NCBI RefSeq assembly: GCF_051020515.1
Contig: NZ_CP194857.1
Span: forward strand, 3,348,001 to 3,412,000
Source: CALKWS01 sp051020515
GTDB taxonomy: Bacteria; Actinomycetota; Actinomycetes; Actinomycetales; Beutenbergiaceae
Length of the DNA stretch: 64,000 nucleotides
Direction: 5' to 3'
The notes beneath the pieces are model-generated. The model saw nothing but the letters and a program-made list of their open reading frames with translations, did not search any database and had not been told where the DNA came from. A program made the translations under genes and the position numbers. Positions 1 through 9,701 of this stretch are shown piece by piece. The first letter of the stretch is position 1; each line of letters begins with the position of its first letter.

Positions 1-1
1 C

Positions 2-205
2 CGGATCGCAACCAGCATCGGAGCCCGACGGCGGGGCGCTCGCGCCGTGCGCGACCTCACCCGGGCGGTGGGTTCCCGGGTGGATGAGGCCGTCCTGGCG
101 CCGGCCCGGCGCGCCGCGCAGATCGGGGCACGCTACGCCGAGGCGGTGCAGGCCGCCCGGGAGGGGCCACGGGCCGGACGGCGAGCCGGCTCGGCGGTGA
201 TCTAG
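2..205 (+). CDS. C-terminal end of an unknown protein (truncated by window start)
   Basis: The reading frame is open from the window edge and ends at a TAG stop. The visible 67 residues are rich in Ala and Arg and look helical and basic, with no domain I recognise. The frame was chosen because it has high GC at third positions and its stop lies just before aspS. The TAG stop is the first half of a TAGGAT hexamer that could serve as the -10 box for aspS. No function is proposed. Confidence 0.5.
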   Translation, partial: RIATSIGARRRGARAVRDLTRAVGSRVDEAVLAPARRAAQIGARYAEAVQAAREGPRAGRRAGSAVI

Positions 206-263
206 GATCGTCGGTGCGCCGCGTCAAGCCGTGACCGGTGCACCGATGAGGAAGGACCACCCG

Positions 264-2112
264 TTGCTACGCACCCACTCCGCAGGTGCCCTGCGCACCA
301 CCGACACCGGTTCCCCGTGACCTTGGCCGGGTGGGTGGATCGTCGCCGTGACCACGGCGGGGTGGCGTTCATCGATCTGCGCGACGCCAGCGGCATCGTG
401 CAGGTGGTGATCCGGGACGAGGAGGTAGCCCACCCCCTGCGGAGCGAGTACGTGCTCTCGGTGACCGGTACCGTCGGGGCGCGACCGGCGGGCAACGAGA
501 ACCCGGCCCTGGCCACGGGTGAGATCGAGGTCACCGCGACCGACGTCGTCGTCCTCAACTCCGCAGCCGCGCTGCCATTCCAGGTCTCCACGGCACTGGA
601 GGAGAGCGCGGCGGTGGGGGAGGAGGCGCGGCTGAAGCATCGCTACCTGGACCTGCGCCGCCCGGGCCCGGCGCGCGCGCTGCGGCTGCGCTCGGCGGCG
701 GGCGCGGCGGCCCGGGATGTGCTGGCCGCCCACGACTTCGTCGAGGTGGAGACTCCCACGCTGACCCGGTCCACCCCCGAGGGGGCGCGGGACTTCCTCG
801 TGCCGGCGCGGCTGCAGCCCGGCTCGTGGTACGCGCTGCCTCAGAGCCCGCAACTGTTCAAGCAGCTGCTGATGGTGGCCGGGATGGAGCGCTACTACCA
901 GATCGCCCGCTGTTACCGGGATGAGGACTTCCGCGCCGACCGGCAGCCGGAGTTCACCCAACTCGACATCGAGATGGCCTTCGTCAGCCAGGAGGACGTG
1001 CTCGCCCTCTCGGAACGGATCGTCACTGCCCTCTGGGCGCTCATCGACGTGCCCATCACCACCCCGCTGCCGCGGATCACCTACGCCGAGGCGATGGCCC
1101 GCTACGGCACCGACAAGCCGGACCTGCGCTTCGACCTCGAGCTGACAGAGTGCACCGAGTACTTCACCGACACTCCCTTCCGGGTGTTCCAGGCCCCCTA
1201 CGTCGGCGCCGTGGTGATGCCCGGTGGCGCCGACCAGCCCCGCCGGCAGTTCGATGCCTGGCAGGAGTGGGCCCGCCAGCGCGGGGCCAAGGGCCTGGCC
1301 TACGTCACGGTTGGCACCGACGGCACCCTCGGAGGCCCGGTGGCCAAGAACCTCTCCGACACCGAACGGGACGGCCTGGCCGCACACGTGGGCGCCGCAC
1401 CCGGGGACGCGATCTTCTTCGCCGCCGGACCGGTCAAGGCGTCCCGGGCCCTGCTCGGTGCGGCCCGGGTGGAGATCGCGCAACGGTGCGGGTTGATCGA
1501 TCACGACGCGTGGTCGCTGCTGTGGGTGGTGGACGCTCCGGTGTTCGAACCCGCCGGTGAGGCCGTCGCTGCCGGGGACGTGGCGGTGGGTACCGGTGCC
1601 TGGACCGCGGTGCACCACGCCTTTACCGCACCGAAGCCGGAGTTCCTGGAGACTCTCGAGGACGACCCGGGCGCAGCCCTGGCCCACGCCTACGACCTGG
1701 TCTGCAACGGACACGAGATCGGGGGCGGCTCGATCCGGATCCACCAGCGCGAGGTGCAGGAGCGCGTCTTTGCGATCATGGGCCTGTCCGAGGAGGAGGC
1801 GAACGAGAAGTTCGGTTCCTGCTCGAGGCGTTCGCCTACGGGGCGCCCCCGCACGGCGGCATCGCCTTCGGCTGGGATCGGGTGGTGGCGCTGCTGGCCG
1901 GTAGCGAGTCGATCCGCGACGTGATCGCCTTCCCCAAGTCCGGCGGTGGGATCGACCCCCTCACCGACGCGCCGGCACCGATCACCGCCCAGCAGCGCAA
2001 GGAGGCCGGCGTGGACGCCCGCCCGGCACCGGCGGGTGCGCGTGGCGACGACGGGGATCGGGACGGCGGCAGGGACGAGGGCGCATCCGCTGGAGCAGGC
2101 GGTGGGCGGTAG
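264..2112 (+). CDS. aspS: Aspartyl-tRNA synthetase (two frame breaks)
   Basis: Charges tRNA-Asp (or tRNA-Asp/Asn in species without AsnRS) in the cytoplasm. The TTG start is chosen because it gives the family N-terminus LLRTHSAGALR and follows AGGAAGGA with 7 bases spacing; an in-frame ATG lies 18 bases upstream. The N-terminal OB fold (WVDRRRDHGGVAFIDLRD) is followed by the class II core: motif 2 region RCYRDEDFRADRQPEFTQ, the GAD insert, and motif 3 FGWDRVVALLAG near the end. The frame breaks once near 315 and again near 1815 (between KFG and FLLEAF); adding one base at each restores about 616 residues, close to the usual length. Because the enzyme is essential, I read these as sequence errors. 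The product is certain, the exact inserted bases are not. Confidence 0.93.
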
Positions 2113-2886
2113 CCCGACCCCGCCCGCACCACCCCTGACCGACCTGCCCGCGCAGTGGGCGCAGCACCCGTTCGTGATCGGGGACCGGTGGCGCTGGCAC
2201 GAGGCCCGGTTCCTGTGCGCCACGGGTGCGCTGGTGGTGGGCATGGCTTCCCGGGCCGGTCACCACCCGGGGCGGGCCCGCTCGATCACGGCGCTCGGGG
2301 ATCCCGGCGCGCGTGGGCCGAGTTGGTGGCGAACCGGAGCGAGGAGGTGCTGCACGGGTTCGCGCCGCAGAGCGTGTCCCTGCCACCGGGCGCTTGGGAC
2401 CTGCTGCCGGCCGCTCTCCGTGACCGGTGGAACCTGCCGCGCCGGGGGCGCTGGGACTGGATGTGGACCGAGCAGGTACCACCGGCGCACCCCCTCGAGG
2501 ACCAGGTGGTGCCCCTGGAGATCCCCCGGCACCTCGAGCAGATCCACGCGGTGCAGGCGGTGGCTTTACCCGGAACCCACTTCGGGCCGGACCGGCCCGG
2601 GAGCACCTGGTTCGGCATCTGGCGGGGCGCCGCCGAACTGGCCGCGGTGGCCGGGTCCTTCGACTGGGTGAGCGCGGTGCACCTGGGCGGCATCGGAACC
2701 CGCCCGGACCTGCGCGGCTCCGGCCTGGGCAGTGCCCTGACCGCCGCCATCACCCGCGCCGGGGTGGCCCGATTCGGGCGGGTCAGCCTCGGTGTGTACG
2801 CCGACAACCTTCGGGCCAAGGCGCTCTACGCCCGGATCGGCTACGCCGTCGGGCATGAGCTGGACTCCCGGCACGTCGCCGCCTGA
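2102..2886 (+). CDS. GNAT-family N-acetyltransferase (one frame break)
   Basis: The C-terminal half carries a GNAT fold: acetyl-CoA loop GTRPDLRGSGLGSALTAAI (the R/Q-x-x-G-x-G/A motif) and a following NLRAKALYARIGYAVGHE segment, which is the usual beta-alpha of motif B. Substrate is unknown. The GTG start overlaps the end of aspS and follows GGAG, suggesting coupling. The N-terminal part (FVIGDRWRWHEARFLCATGALVVG) is in one frame and the rest (WAELVANRSEEVLHGF onward) in the -1 frame, with the change between about 2303 and 2313. One added base gives about 261 residues. The N-terminal domain before the GNAT fold is not one I can name. Confidence 0.75.
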
Positions 2887-2908
2887 GGCGGCGAGGCACC
2901 GCGACGGA

Positions 2909-2948
2909 ACCGCGGGCACCTGAGGTGCCGCGGTCCACCTGGAGGTGG
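2909..2948. terminator. Two back-to-back hairpins between convergent genes
   Basis: The first hairpin (2909-2934) has a 12-bp stem with one bulged G (ACCGCGG then CACCT pairing with AGGTGCCGCGGT). The second (2935-2948) pairs CCACCT with AGGTGG. They fill the gap between the convergent acetyltransferase and MMPL genes. There is no U-tract, so a bidirectional terminator of the actinobacterial kind is inferred. Confidence 0.5.
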
Positions 2949-2958
2949 CACGGCGAGA

Positions 2959-5251
2959 TCAGTGCGTGATGCCGAACCGGGCGTACAGGGCGCGCATCGG
3001 GCGCGGCGCCCACCAGTTGTAATGACCCAGCAGTGTCATCGAGGCCGGCACCAGCAGCATCCGGACCAGCGTGGCATCGATGAAGACCGTCACGGCCAGG
3101 GCCACGCCCGCCTGCTTGATGGCCAGCAGGTCACCGGTCACGAACCCCAGGAACACCACGATGATGACCAGTGCGGCGGAGGTGATGATCCGCCCGGACC
3201 GCTGCAGGCCGTACTTCACCGCGTGATCGTTGTCGCCGGTGGCGTCGTAGATCTCCTTGATCCGGGCGAGCAGGAACACCTCGTAGTCCATCGCCAGGCC
3301 GAACCCGAACGCCACTGCCACCGCCACCACGTAGGACTCCAGCCCACCCACCGAGGTGAAGTTGAGCAGGCCCTCCAGATGCCCCTCGGCGAAGATCCAG
3401 GTGGTGATCCCCAGCGAGGCAGCCAGCGAGAGCAGGTTCACCACCAGGGCCTTGGCCGGGATCAGCAGGGATCCGGTCATCAGGAACAGCAGGATGAAGA
3501 CGGCCAGGACAACCACGGCGGCGGCGTAGGGCAGCCCGTCCAGCAGGGCCTGGGTGAAGTCAACCTGGTTGGCACCCTCCCCGTAGACCCAGAACGTCGG
3601 CAGCGACGGCTCGCTCTCGCGCAGTTGCCGGATCTGTTCGACCACGTCCGTGGCCAGGGGGCCACCGGGGTCGTCGGTATCCACACGCACCCCGAGCAAC
3701 ACGTAGTCCGCGCCGACCTGCTGGCCCGGGTCGATGCCCAGGACCTCGGGGATGTCGGTGATCCGGTCACCCAGGCCGTCCGCCTCGGCCTCGGTGCCCT
3801 CCACCAGCACCCCCATCGTGGGGGCGCTGCGGCCAGCGGGTAATCCTCGTTCACGATCGTCAGGAAGTCGCGCTGGTCGGAGTCGCTGGGCAGCAGCTCG
3901 GTGGTGGAGTTGCGCAACTGCAGGTTCATCAGCGGTGAGGCGGCCAGCACCAGCAGCATCGAGACCAGCACCAGCACCAGCCACGGACGGCGTTGCACCC
4001 GTCCGGCCAGGCGGGAGAACATCCCATCGGCCGGGGGCACGTCGCCCAGACCCGCCACGATCCGCCGCAGGCCGGGGACGCGCCGCAGCAGGGGCGGTTT
4101 CAGCATCCGCCGGCCCATGAGCACCAGGAGGGCCGGCACCAGCGTGATGGCGGTGAGTAGGGCGATCAACACCACCGCCACGCCGGCCGCTCCCAGGGAG
4201 CGCAGGATGTCCGGGCGCAGCAGTAGCAGGCCCAGGATCGAGATCGCGACGATCAGGGCCGAGTAACTCACCGTGCGGCCCGCAGTCCTCAGCGTGGCCC
4301 GGACGGCGGTCCGCACCACGTCATCGCCCCCGGTGGAGCGGCGCCGTCGCCGGCGGTCGGGTACGGCGTCGGCCGCGGCGGCCGCGGCGGACAGCTCGGC
4401 GCTATGGGCGTGGAAGAGTTCCTCCCGGAAGCGCGAGACCACCAGCAGGCCGTAGTCGATGGACAGGCCCAGACCCAGGATGGTCACCACGTTGACCACC
4501 ACCGAGTCCAACTCGATCACGTGGCTGAACGCCAGCAGCGCTCCCAGTCCGCCGGCGATGGAGGCGAGCGCGCCGGCCAGGGGCATCCCCGCGGCCAGGA
4601 AGCCACCGAAGACCACCACCATGATCAACAGCGAGACCGGCAGGGCGACCAGCTCCCCGGTGATCAGGTCCCGCTCCATCTGGGAGATCACCGCCTCGGT
4701 CATCAGGTCGCTGCTGGCCACGATCCCGGAGGCCACCGGTGAGACCCGCCCGGGGAAGTCCCGCAACAGGTCGGTGACCTCGGCCACCGCGGCGTCGTGC
4801 ACCTCGGGGTCCAGGCGACCTGCAGGGTGACTGTCAGCAGGAACCCGTCGGCGTCGGCCGAGGTCAGTGCCGCCGCCCGGGGATCGGACAGCCCGCCGGG
4901 GAACACGAACGGGCTGAGGACGCCGTCCACCCCATCGATGTTGAGCAACCGGGAGTTCAGCGTCGCTGCGGCCCGGCCGGCCTCGGCCACCCCGTCGGGG
5001 TTGTCCAGATCCAACCCCAGCACGATCAGGGAGATCTCCTCGCCGCTGGGGGAGTGCTCATCGAGGAGTTCGCGGGCCTCGGTGCTCTCCGAACCCGGCA
5101 CGGTCGGCTCCCCGGAGTGCAGCCGCTCGAACAGGCCCTGGCCACCGAAGCCGGTCATCGTCAGGGTGAAGAGGAACGCCGTGAGGAGGAACCACGCCAG
5201 GACGATCCTGCGCGGATAGCGGGCTGCCAGCCGCCCCAGTCGGTCGAACAC
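2959..5251 (-). CDS. MMPL/RND-family membrane transporter (two frame breaks)
   Basis: Predicted inner-membrane exporter of the MMPL (RND superfamily) type; in actinobacteria these move lipids or hydrophobic compounds, but the substrate here is unknown. The start gives MFDRLGRLAARYPRRIVLAWFLLTAFLFTLT, one membrane helix followed by a large external loop. Two transmembrane blocks each contain the family signature: SIDYGLLVVSRFREE in the first half and AMDYEVFLLARIKEI in the second. The frame breaks near 4815 (after VTLQVA) and near 3822 (in a run of five G on the plus strand); one base at each place restores about 764 residues, the normal size. It is divergent from rarA and convergent with the acetyltransferase. 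Confidence 0.85.
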
Positions 5252-5308
5252 GATGTGATTCTATGGCGGCCGGGGCGCGCGCGGGACCGGTGCCGTCACG
5301 GGGCGGCC

Positions 5309-5314
5309 TAGGCT
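5309..5314 (+). promoter_or_regulatory. Putative -10 box of rarA, leaderless
   Basis: TAGGCT sits six bases before the GTG start of rarA, the spacing expected if the start codon is the transcription start. No convincing -35 element is visible. Confidence 0.4.
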
Positions 5315-5320
5315 TGGGTC

Positions 5321-6688
5321 GTGGACCTGTTCGACTCAGTCAGCACCGATGAGGCCGGGGTGCCCCGGGTGGATGACCGGGCACCGCTGGCGGTGCGAAT
5401 GCGCCCCGCCGGAATCGATGAGGTGCTCGGCCAGGACCACCTGCTGGCCCCGGGCGCCCCGCTGAACCGCCTGGTGACGCCGTCGGAGGCGGGCTCGCTG
5501 CCGCCGTCGTCGGTGATTCTTTGGGGTCCGCCCGGTACCGGAAAGACCACTATCGCCTACCTGGTGGCACGTGCCGGTGGGCGGCGGTTCGTCGAACTCT
5601 CCGCCGTGACCGCCGGGGTCAAGGACGTACGGGCGGTGATCGATGACTCCCGGCGCCGGCTGGCCGGCAGCGTGGAGACGGTGTTGTTCGTCGACGAGGT
5701 GCACCGGTTCTCCAAGACCCAGCAGGACGCGCTGCTGCCGGCGGTGGAGAACCGGTGGGTCACCCTGGTGGCGGCCACCACCGAGAACCCGAGCTTCTCG
5801 GTGATCTCCCCGCTGCTGTCCCGGTCGTTGATGCTCACCCTGCACCCACTCGCCCCCGAGCACGTCGACGAGTTACTCACCCGGGCCCTGGCCGACGAGC
5901 GTGGTCTGAAGGGCCGGTTCAGCCTGGCCGCCGACGCCCGGGCGCACCTGCGCCGGCTGGCCGGTGCGGATGCGCGCAAGGGCCTGACGATCCTCGAGGC
6001 CGCCGCGGGCACCGCCAGCGCCGGCGGGCAGACCGAGATCGACCTGTCCGCGGTGGAACGGGCCATCGACGTGGCCGCGGTGGCCTACGACCGGGCCGGG
6101 GACCAGCACTACGACGTGGCCTCGGCACTGATCAAGTCGATGCGTGGCTCCGACGTCGATGCCGCGCTGCACTACCTCGCCCGGATGGTCCACGCCGGGG
6201 AGGATCCGCGTTTCATCGCCCGGCGGATCGTGATCGCGGCGAGTGAGGAGGTCGGCATGGCCGACCCGAGCGCGCTGCAGACCGCGGTCGCCGCCGCTCA
6301 GGCGGTGGCGATGATCGGGATGCCCGAGGCCCGCATCATCCTGGCCCAGGCGGTGGTGCACGTGGCCACCGCCCCGAAGTCCAACCGCTCCTACCGCAGT
6401 ATCGACGCCGCGCTGGCCGATGTGCGGGCCGGCCGGTCCGGTTCGGTCCCGGTGCACCTGCGCGACACCCACTACGCCGGCGCGGAGCGCCTGGGTCACG
6501 GCGCCGACTACGTCTACGCCCACGACCAACCGCACGCGGTCGCCGCCCAGGAGTACCTGCCGGAGGAGTTGCGCGGTGCGCGGTACTACCGGCCCAGCGA
6601 CCGCGGGTACGAACGCTCCATCAGCGAGCGCCTGGAGAGGATCGAGACCTTGCTCGGCCGCACCGAGCCGGAGGCTCCCGACACCTAG
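5321..6688 (+). CDS. rarA: Replication-associated recombination protein A (RarA/MgsA AAA+ ATPase)
   Basis: A 455-residue AAA+ ATPase of the clamp-loader-like RarA/MgsA/WRNIP1 family, which acts at stalled replication forks. Walker A is GPPGTGKT at residues 69-76 and Walker B is VLFVDEVH around 121-128, followed by sensor motif ATTENPSFSV. The C-terminal part contains the family's tetramerisation region (GSDVDAALHYLARM, PHAVAAQEYLPEELRG). The GTG start is 7 bases after a TAGGCT hexamer (5309-5314) and has no Shine-Dalgarno, so the transcript may be leaderless. Uninterrupted. Confidence 0.93.
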   Translation: MDLFDSVSTDEAGVPRVDDRAPLAVRMRPAGIDEVLGQDHLLAPGAPLNRLVTPSEAGSLPPSSVILWGPPGTGKTTIAYLVARAGGRRFVELSAVTAGVKDVRAVIDDSRRRLAGSVETVLFVDEVHRFSKTQQDALLPAVENRWVTLVAATTENPSFSVISPLLSRSLMLTLHPLAPEHVDELLTRALADERGLKGRFSLAADARAHLRRLAGADARKGLTILEAAAGTASAGGQTEIDLSAVERAIDVAAVAYDRAGDQHYDVASALIKSMRGSDVDAALHYLARMVHAGEDPRFIARRIVIAASEEVGMADPSALQTAVAAAQAVAMIGMPEARIILAQAVVHVATAPKSNRSYRSIDAALADVRAGRSGSVPVHLRDTHYAGAERLGHGADYVYAHDQPHAVAAQEYLPEELRGARYYRPSDRGYERSISERLERIETLLGRTEPEAPDT

Positions 6689-6746
6689 TCCGATCGCACC
6701 GGGGTGAACGGGACCGATCCCGCCGGGTGGTGCGCCCCGGCCCCGC

Positions 6747-7942
6747 TCAGGGGTCCGTGCGACCCGGGTCGCGGGGGATGAACAGCGCGCCCAGCACCCC
6801 GATGATCGCGATACCGACGAACACCGGCAGCCGGGTGCCGGTGGCCTCGGTCACGAACCCGGCGATGACCGGGCCCACGGCCGAACCCAGTCCCCAGATC
6901 ATCGAGTACAACCCCAGGAACAACCCGATCAGGCGCACCTGCACCACCTGGGCCGAGTAGATGCTCTCCAGGGTCGAGGAGGCACCGACGGAGGCACCGG
7001 CGACGACGGCGAAGGCCACGGCCACCACCACATTGCCCGAGACCAGCAGCAGCAGGGAGGAGACGCCCACCAGCGCCAAGCCCACCTGGAACACCTGCCG
7101 GGCGCCGTACCGGTTCACCAGCCACGGCAGTGGCAGCCTGCCGAGCAATTGGAACAAGCCACGCAGGCCGGCCAACGCCGACGCCAGGCCGAGGACGAGA
7201 CCGGCGGAGACCATCGCCGGGACCTGGTAGAGGAACAGCACCGAGGAGGCCACTCCCGAGCACACCGCCACGTACAGCAGGCGGCGCATCGTCTCATCTC
7301 GGATCGATTCGGCAGAGCGGCCCGCAGTGTGCCCGCCTCGCCCCGGGAGACCCCGGTGCCCGACGGGCTCACCGCGGCCCCGAACAGGAAACTCCCCGTG
7401 ACCAGCACCCCGGACAGCACCATCGCGGTTCGCCAACCCCAAGCCTGGGCAACGAAACCCAGCAGCGGCAGGAACACCGGGCTGGCGAAGGCGCCCCACA
7501 TGGTGTTGACGGTGATCGCCCGGGTCCGATCGGCCGGGACCCGCCGGGCGATCGTCGCGTGCACCACGGTGTAGTAGCCGGCAGTGCCGACGAAGCCCTG
7601 GGTCAGGACCGCCCCGGCACCGAAGGCCAGGGGCGTGTGGGCGGTGACCACGAGGGCGGTGCCGGCGATCACTCCGGCCGCGGACACCACGAAGACAGGG
7701 CGCGGCCCAACGGTGTCCACCACCCGGCCGGCGGTGACGGTGCCCAGCCCCACCGCGAGCATGCCGATGCCGTAGGCCGATGACAGCACCGACTCGCTCC
7801 ACCCGGTGTCGACGCGGATCGGTTCCAGTAGCACCCCGTACCCGTACAGCCATGAACCGAAGGCACAGATGACCACCAGGCCGAAGGCGATCGTGGTGGT
7901 CAGCGGGAGTCGATCCGGCCGTGCTTGCCTCACGCGGGCCAC
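6747..7942 (-). CDS. Major facilitator superfamily transporter (one frame break)
   Basis: A 12-helix MFS permease of the monocarboxylate/oxalate-formate-like type, judging from the layout of its two six-helix halves; substrate unknown. The GTG start giving VARVRQARPDRLPLTTTIAFGLVV places the first helix near the N-terminus, whereas the longer frame adds a Pro/Gly-rich tail that looks non-coding. The loop between helices 2 and 3 contains GRVVDTVGPRPVFVV, an MFS signature (G-x-x-x-D-x-x-G-x-R). The frame breaks around 7295-7310, between the halves (LPNR / IRDETMRRLLYVA); one extra base restores about 398 residues. It is convergent with rarA. Confidence 0.8.
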
Positions 7943-8054
7943 TATCGCACGGCCGTGGGCGGGTCCCGCGCTGGGGGATGCCGCCGGGCCGACCGGCCGG
8001 CCCGGGTGAGCACCACCACGTCCGAGGCTGATCGAACGGCGTGCCACGGTGCGC

Positions 8055-8060
8055 TAAACT
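8055..8060 (+). promoter_or_regulatory. Possible -10 box for rpsD
   Basis: TAAACT about 170 bases before rpsD is the best -10-like hexamer in the 286-base gap between the divergent MFS and rpsD genes. A TCGAAC hexamer 17 bases upstream is only a weak -35. The rest of the gap would be an unusually long 5' leader; I see short GC-rich inverted repeats but no known leader family. Confidence 0.25.
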
Positions 8061-8228
8061 AGGGAAGTTGCCCAGTCCGGGCACACCTGGGGTCCTAGCC
8101 AGCAGCGGCGAGAATCGACCGGCCGAGACAGCCGGTGTCCTTCCGCTCAGAGTCGGCCCCACACCCGCGCCGCCAGCGGATCCGCGGGTGTGACGTCACG
8201 AGAACACGACAGGAAGAACACAACACAC

Positions 8229-8854
8229 ATGGCCAGCAAGAACCAAACCCGCCGTCAGGTCCGGCTCTCCCGGGCCCTGGGTATTCCCCTGACCCCCAAA
8301 GCGGTCAAGTACTCGAGAAGCGACCCTACCCGCCGGGTGAGCACGGGCGCGCTCGCCGCCGGACCGAGTCCGACTACGCCGTGCGACTGAAGGAGAAGCA
8401 GCGTCTGCGCGCCCAGTACGGTCTGCGTGAGGCTCAGATGCGCCGCGCCTTCGAGGAGGCACGCCGCGAGCAGGCCCTGACCGGTGAGTCCCTGGTGGAG
8501 TTGCTGGAGATGCGTCTGGACGCCCTGGTGCTGCGCGCCGGGTTCGGCCGCACCATGGCCCAGGCCCGTCAGGCTGTGGTGCACCGTCACATCCTGGTGG
8601 ACGGCAGGGTGGTGGACCGTCCCTCCTACCGGGTCAAGCCCGGTCAGGTGGTGCAGGTCAAGCCCCGCAGCCAGACCATGGTGCCGTTCCAGGTCGCCGC
8701 GGCCGGCGCCCATCGGGACGTGCTGCCCGAGGTTCCGGCCTACCTGGACGTGCAGTTGGAGAAGCTCAGTTTCGAACTGGTGCGCCGACCCAAGCGGGTC
8801 GAGGTCCCGGTCACCGCCGACGTGCAACTGGTGGTGGAGCACTACTCCCGCTGA
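8229..8854 (+). CDS. rpsD: 30S ribosomal protein S4 (one frame break)
   Basis: Primary rRNA-binding protein of the small subunit body, binding 16S rRNA. The ATG start gives MASKNQTRRQVRLSRALGIPLTPKAVKY, the short N-terminus of the non-zinc actinobacterial S4 type. After residue 28 the frame is lost (near 8312); adding one C after TAC gives YLEKRPYPPGEHG, the expected continuation. The S4 RNA-binding domain follows (MRLDALVLRAGFGRTMAQARQAVVHRHILVDGRVV). Corrected length is about 208 residues, exactly typical. Since the ribosome needs S4 and only this copy is in view, a sequence error is far more likely than a pseudogene. Confidence 0.93.
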
Positions 8855-8875
8855 TCCCGCGGGCACCCGATCTGT

Positions 8876-8919
8876 CCGGCGCCCTGGTTCATGGCCCTTG
8901 CCGTGTACCGGGGCGCCGG
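8876..8919 (+). terminator. Long-loop hairpin after rpsD
   Basis: A perfect 9-bp stem (CCGGCGCCC, 8876-8884, with GGGCGCCGG, 8911-8919) encloses a 26-base loop 22 bases after the rpsD stop. There is no U-run. It may slow or end rpsD transcription before the next gene. Confidence 0.35.
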
Positions 8920-8977
8920 TGTCTATAACCCGGGTAGTGTCTGACCAGTTGCCCGGATCGTGAGTATTGGAGGAGTC

Positions 8978-9331
8978 ATGTCCGTAGGAGACATCGCCGG
9001 CCTGATCGCTGCCGTGGCGTTCGTGGCGTTGGTGGGGTTTCTGGCCGTGCCGATCCTCAAACTCGGGCGGGTGCTGGACGAGGCCCGCCTCTCGGTCCGG
9101 AACATCACCACCCAGACACTGCCGGTCATCGATGAGACCGCCGAGACGATCCGCTCCACCAACAGTCAGTTGAGCAAGGTGGACACCGTCACGACCGCGG
9201 CCGCGGAGGTGAGCACGAACGTCTCGGCCCTGACCTCCCTGGTGGCCGCCACCATCGGCGCTCCCCTGGTCAAGGTGGCCGCGTTCTCCCTGGCGGTCCG
9301 GTCCATGTTCGGCCGCAAGGGCACGCCGTGA
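8978..9331 (+). CDS. DUF948-family membrane protein
   Basis: A 117-residue protein with one N-terminal transmembrane helix (IAGLIAAVAFVALVGFLAVPIL, about residues 6-27) and a helical extramembrane part rich in Thr, Ser and Val, the layout of DUF948 proteins that commonly stand between rpsD and alaS in actinobacteria. Function is unknown. The ATG preceded by GGAGGAG decides the start; an upstream in-frame start would add MSIGGV. The stop overlaps the next start by four bases (GTGA), implying coupling. Confidence 0.8.
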   Translation: MSVGDIAGLIAAVAFVALVGFLAVPILKLGRVLDEARLSVRNITTQTLPVIDETAETIRSTNSQLSKVDTVTTAAAEVSTNVSALTSLVAATIGAPLVKVAAFSLAVRSMFGRKGTP

Positions 9332-9648
9332 AGCGCCTCTTCTGGATCGGAGTGGGAGTCGCGGCCTCGGTGGTGGTGCTGCGCAAGGTCCAGCAGGTGA
9401 ACAGCCAGATCGGCGAGGTTGCCCACGCCGTCAGTCCCGCCGGCATCGCCGACTCGGTGAGTTCAATGGCTCGCAACCTCAAGGAGGCCGTCACCACCCT
9501 GCGTGAGTCGATGGCCGAGAACGAGGCGGCCCTGTCTGCGGCCCTGCTGCCCAGCGAAGCAGAACAGGAGCGCGCCCGGGCCCACCGTCGCTCCGCCCGG
9601 GCCGAGGAGCCCCGCGGCTGGGACGACGACGAGGACGCCTTCTTCTGA
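9328..9648 (+). CDS. Small membrane protein preceding alaS (DUF6167-like)
   Basis: A 106-residue protein starting MKRLFWIGVGVAASVVVLRKVQQ, a single hydrophobic helix near the N-terminus, followed by a heptad-like helix and a charged C-terminus ending in acidic residues (WDDDEDAFF). This matches the small protein that usually pairs with DUF948 before alaS in actinobacteria. No enzymatic motif is seen. Translation is coupled to the DUF948 gene. Confidence 0.65.
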   Translation: MKRLFWIGVGVAASVVVLRKVQQVNSQIGEVAHAVSPAGIADSVSSMARNLKEAVTTLRESMAENEAALSAALLPSEAEQERARAHRRSARAEEPRGWDDDEDAFF

Positions 9649-9701
9649 CGCCGGGCCATCCCCCCTGACGATCGACAAACCAGAGCACCCATCGAGGACG
9701 T

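Noticed and set aside
224..1744. A 506-residue open frame antisense to aspS
   Set aside because: Shadow of aspS with no start context or motif.
8229..8854. rpsD as a pseudogene
   Set aside because: One added C restores an S4 of typical length and sequence, and loss of S4 would be lethal unless another copy exists.
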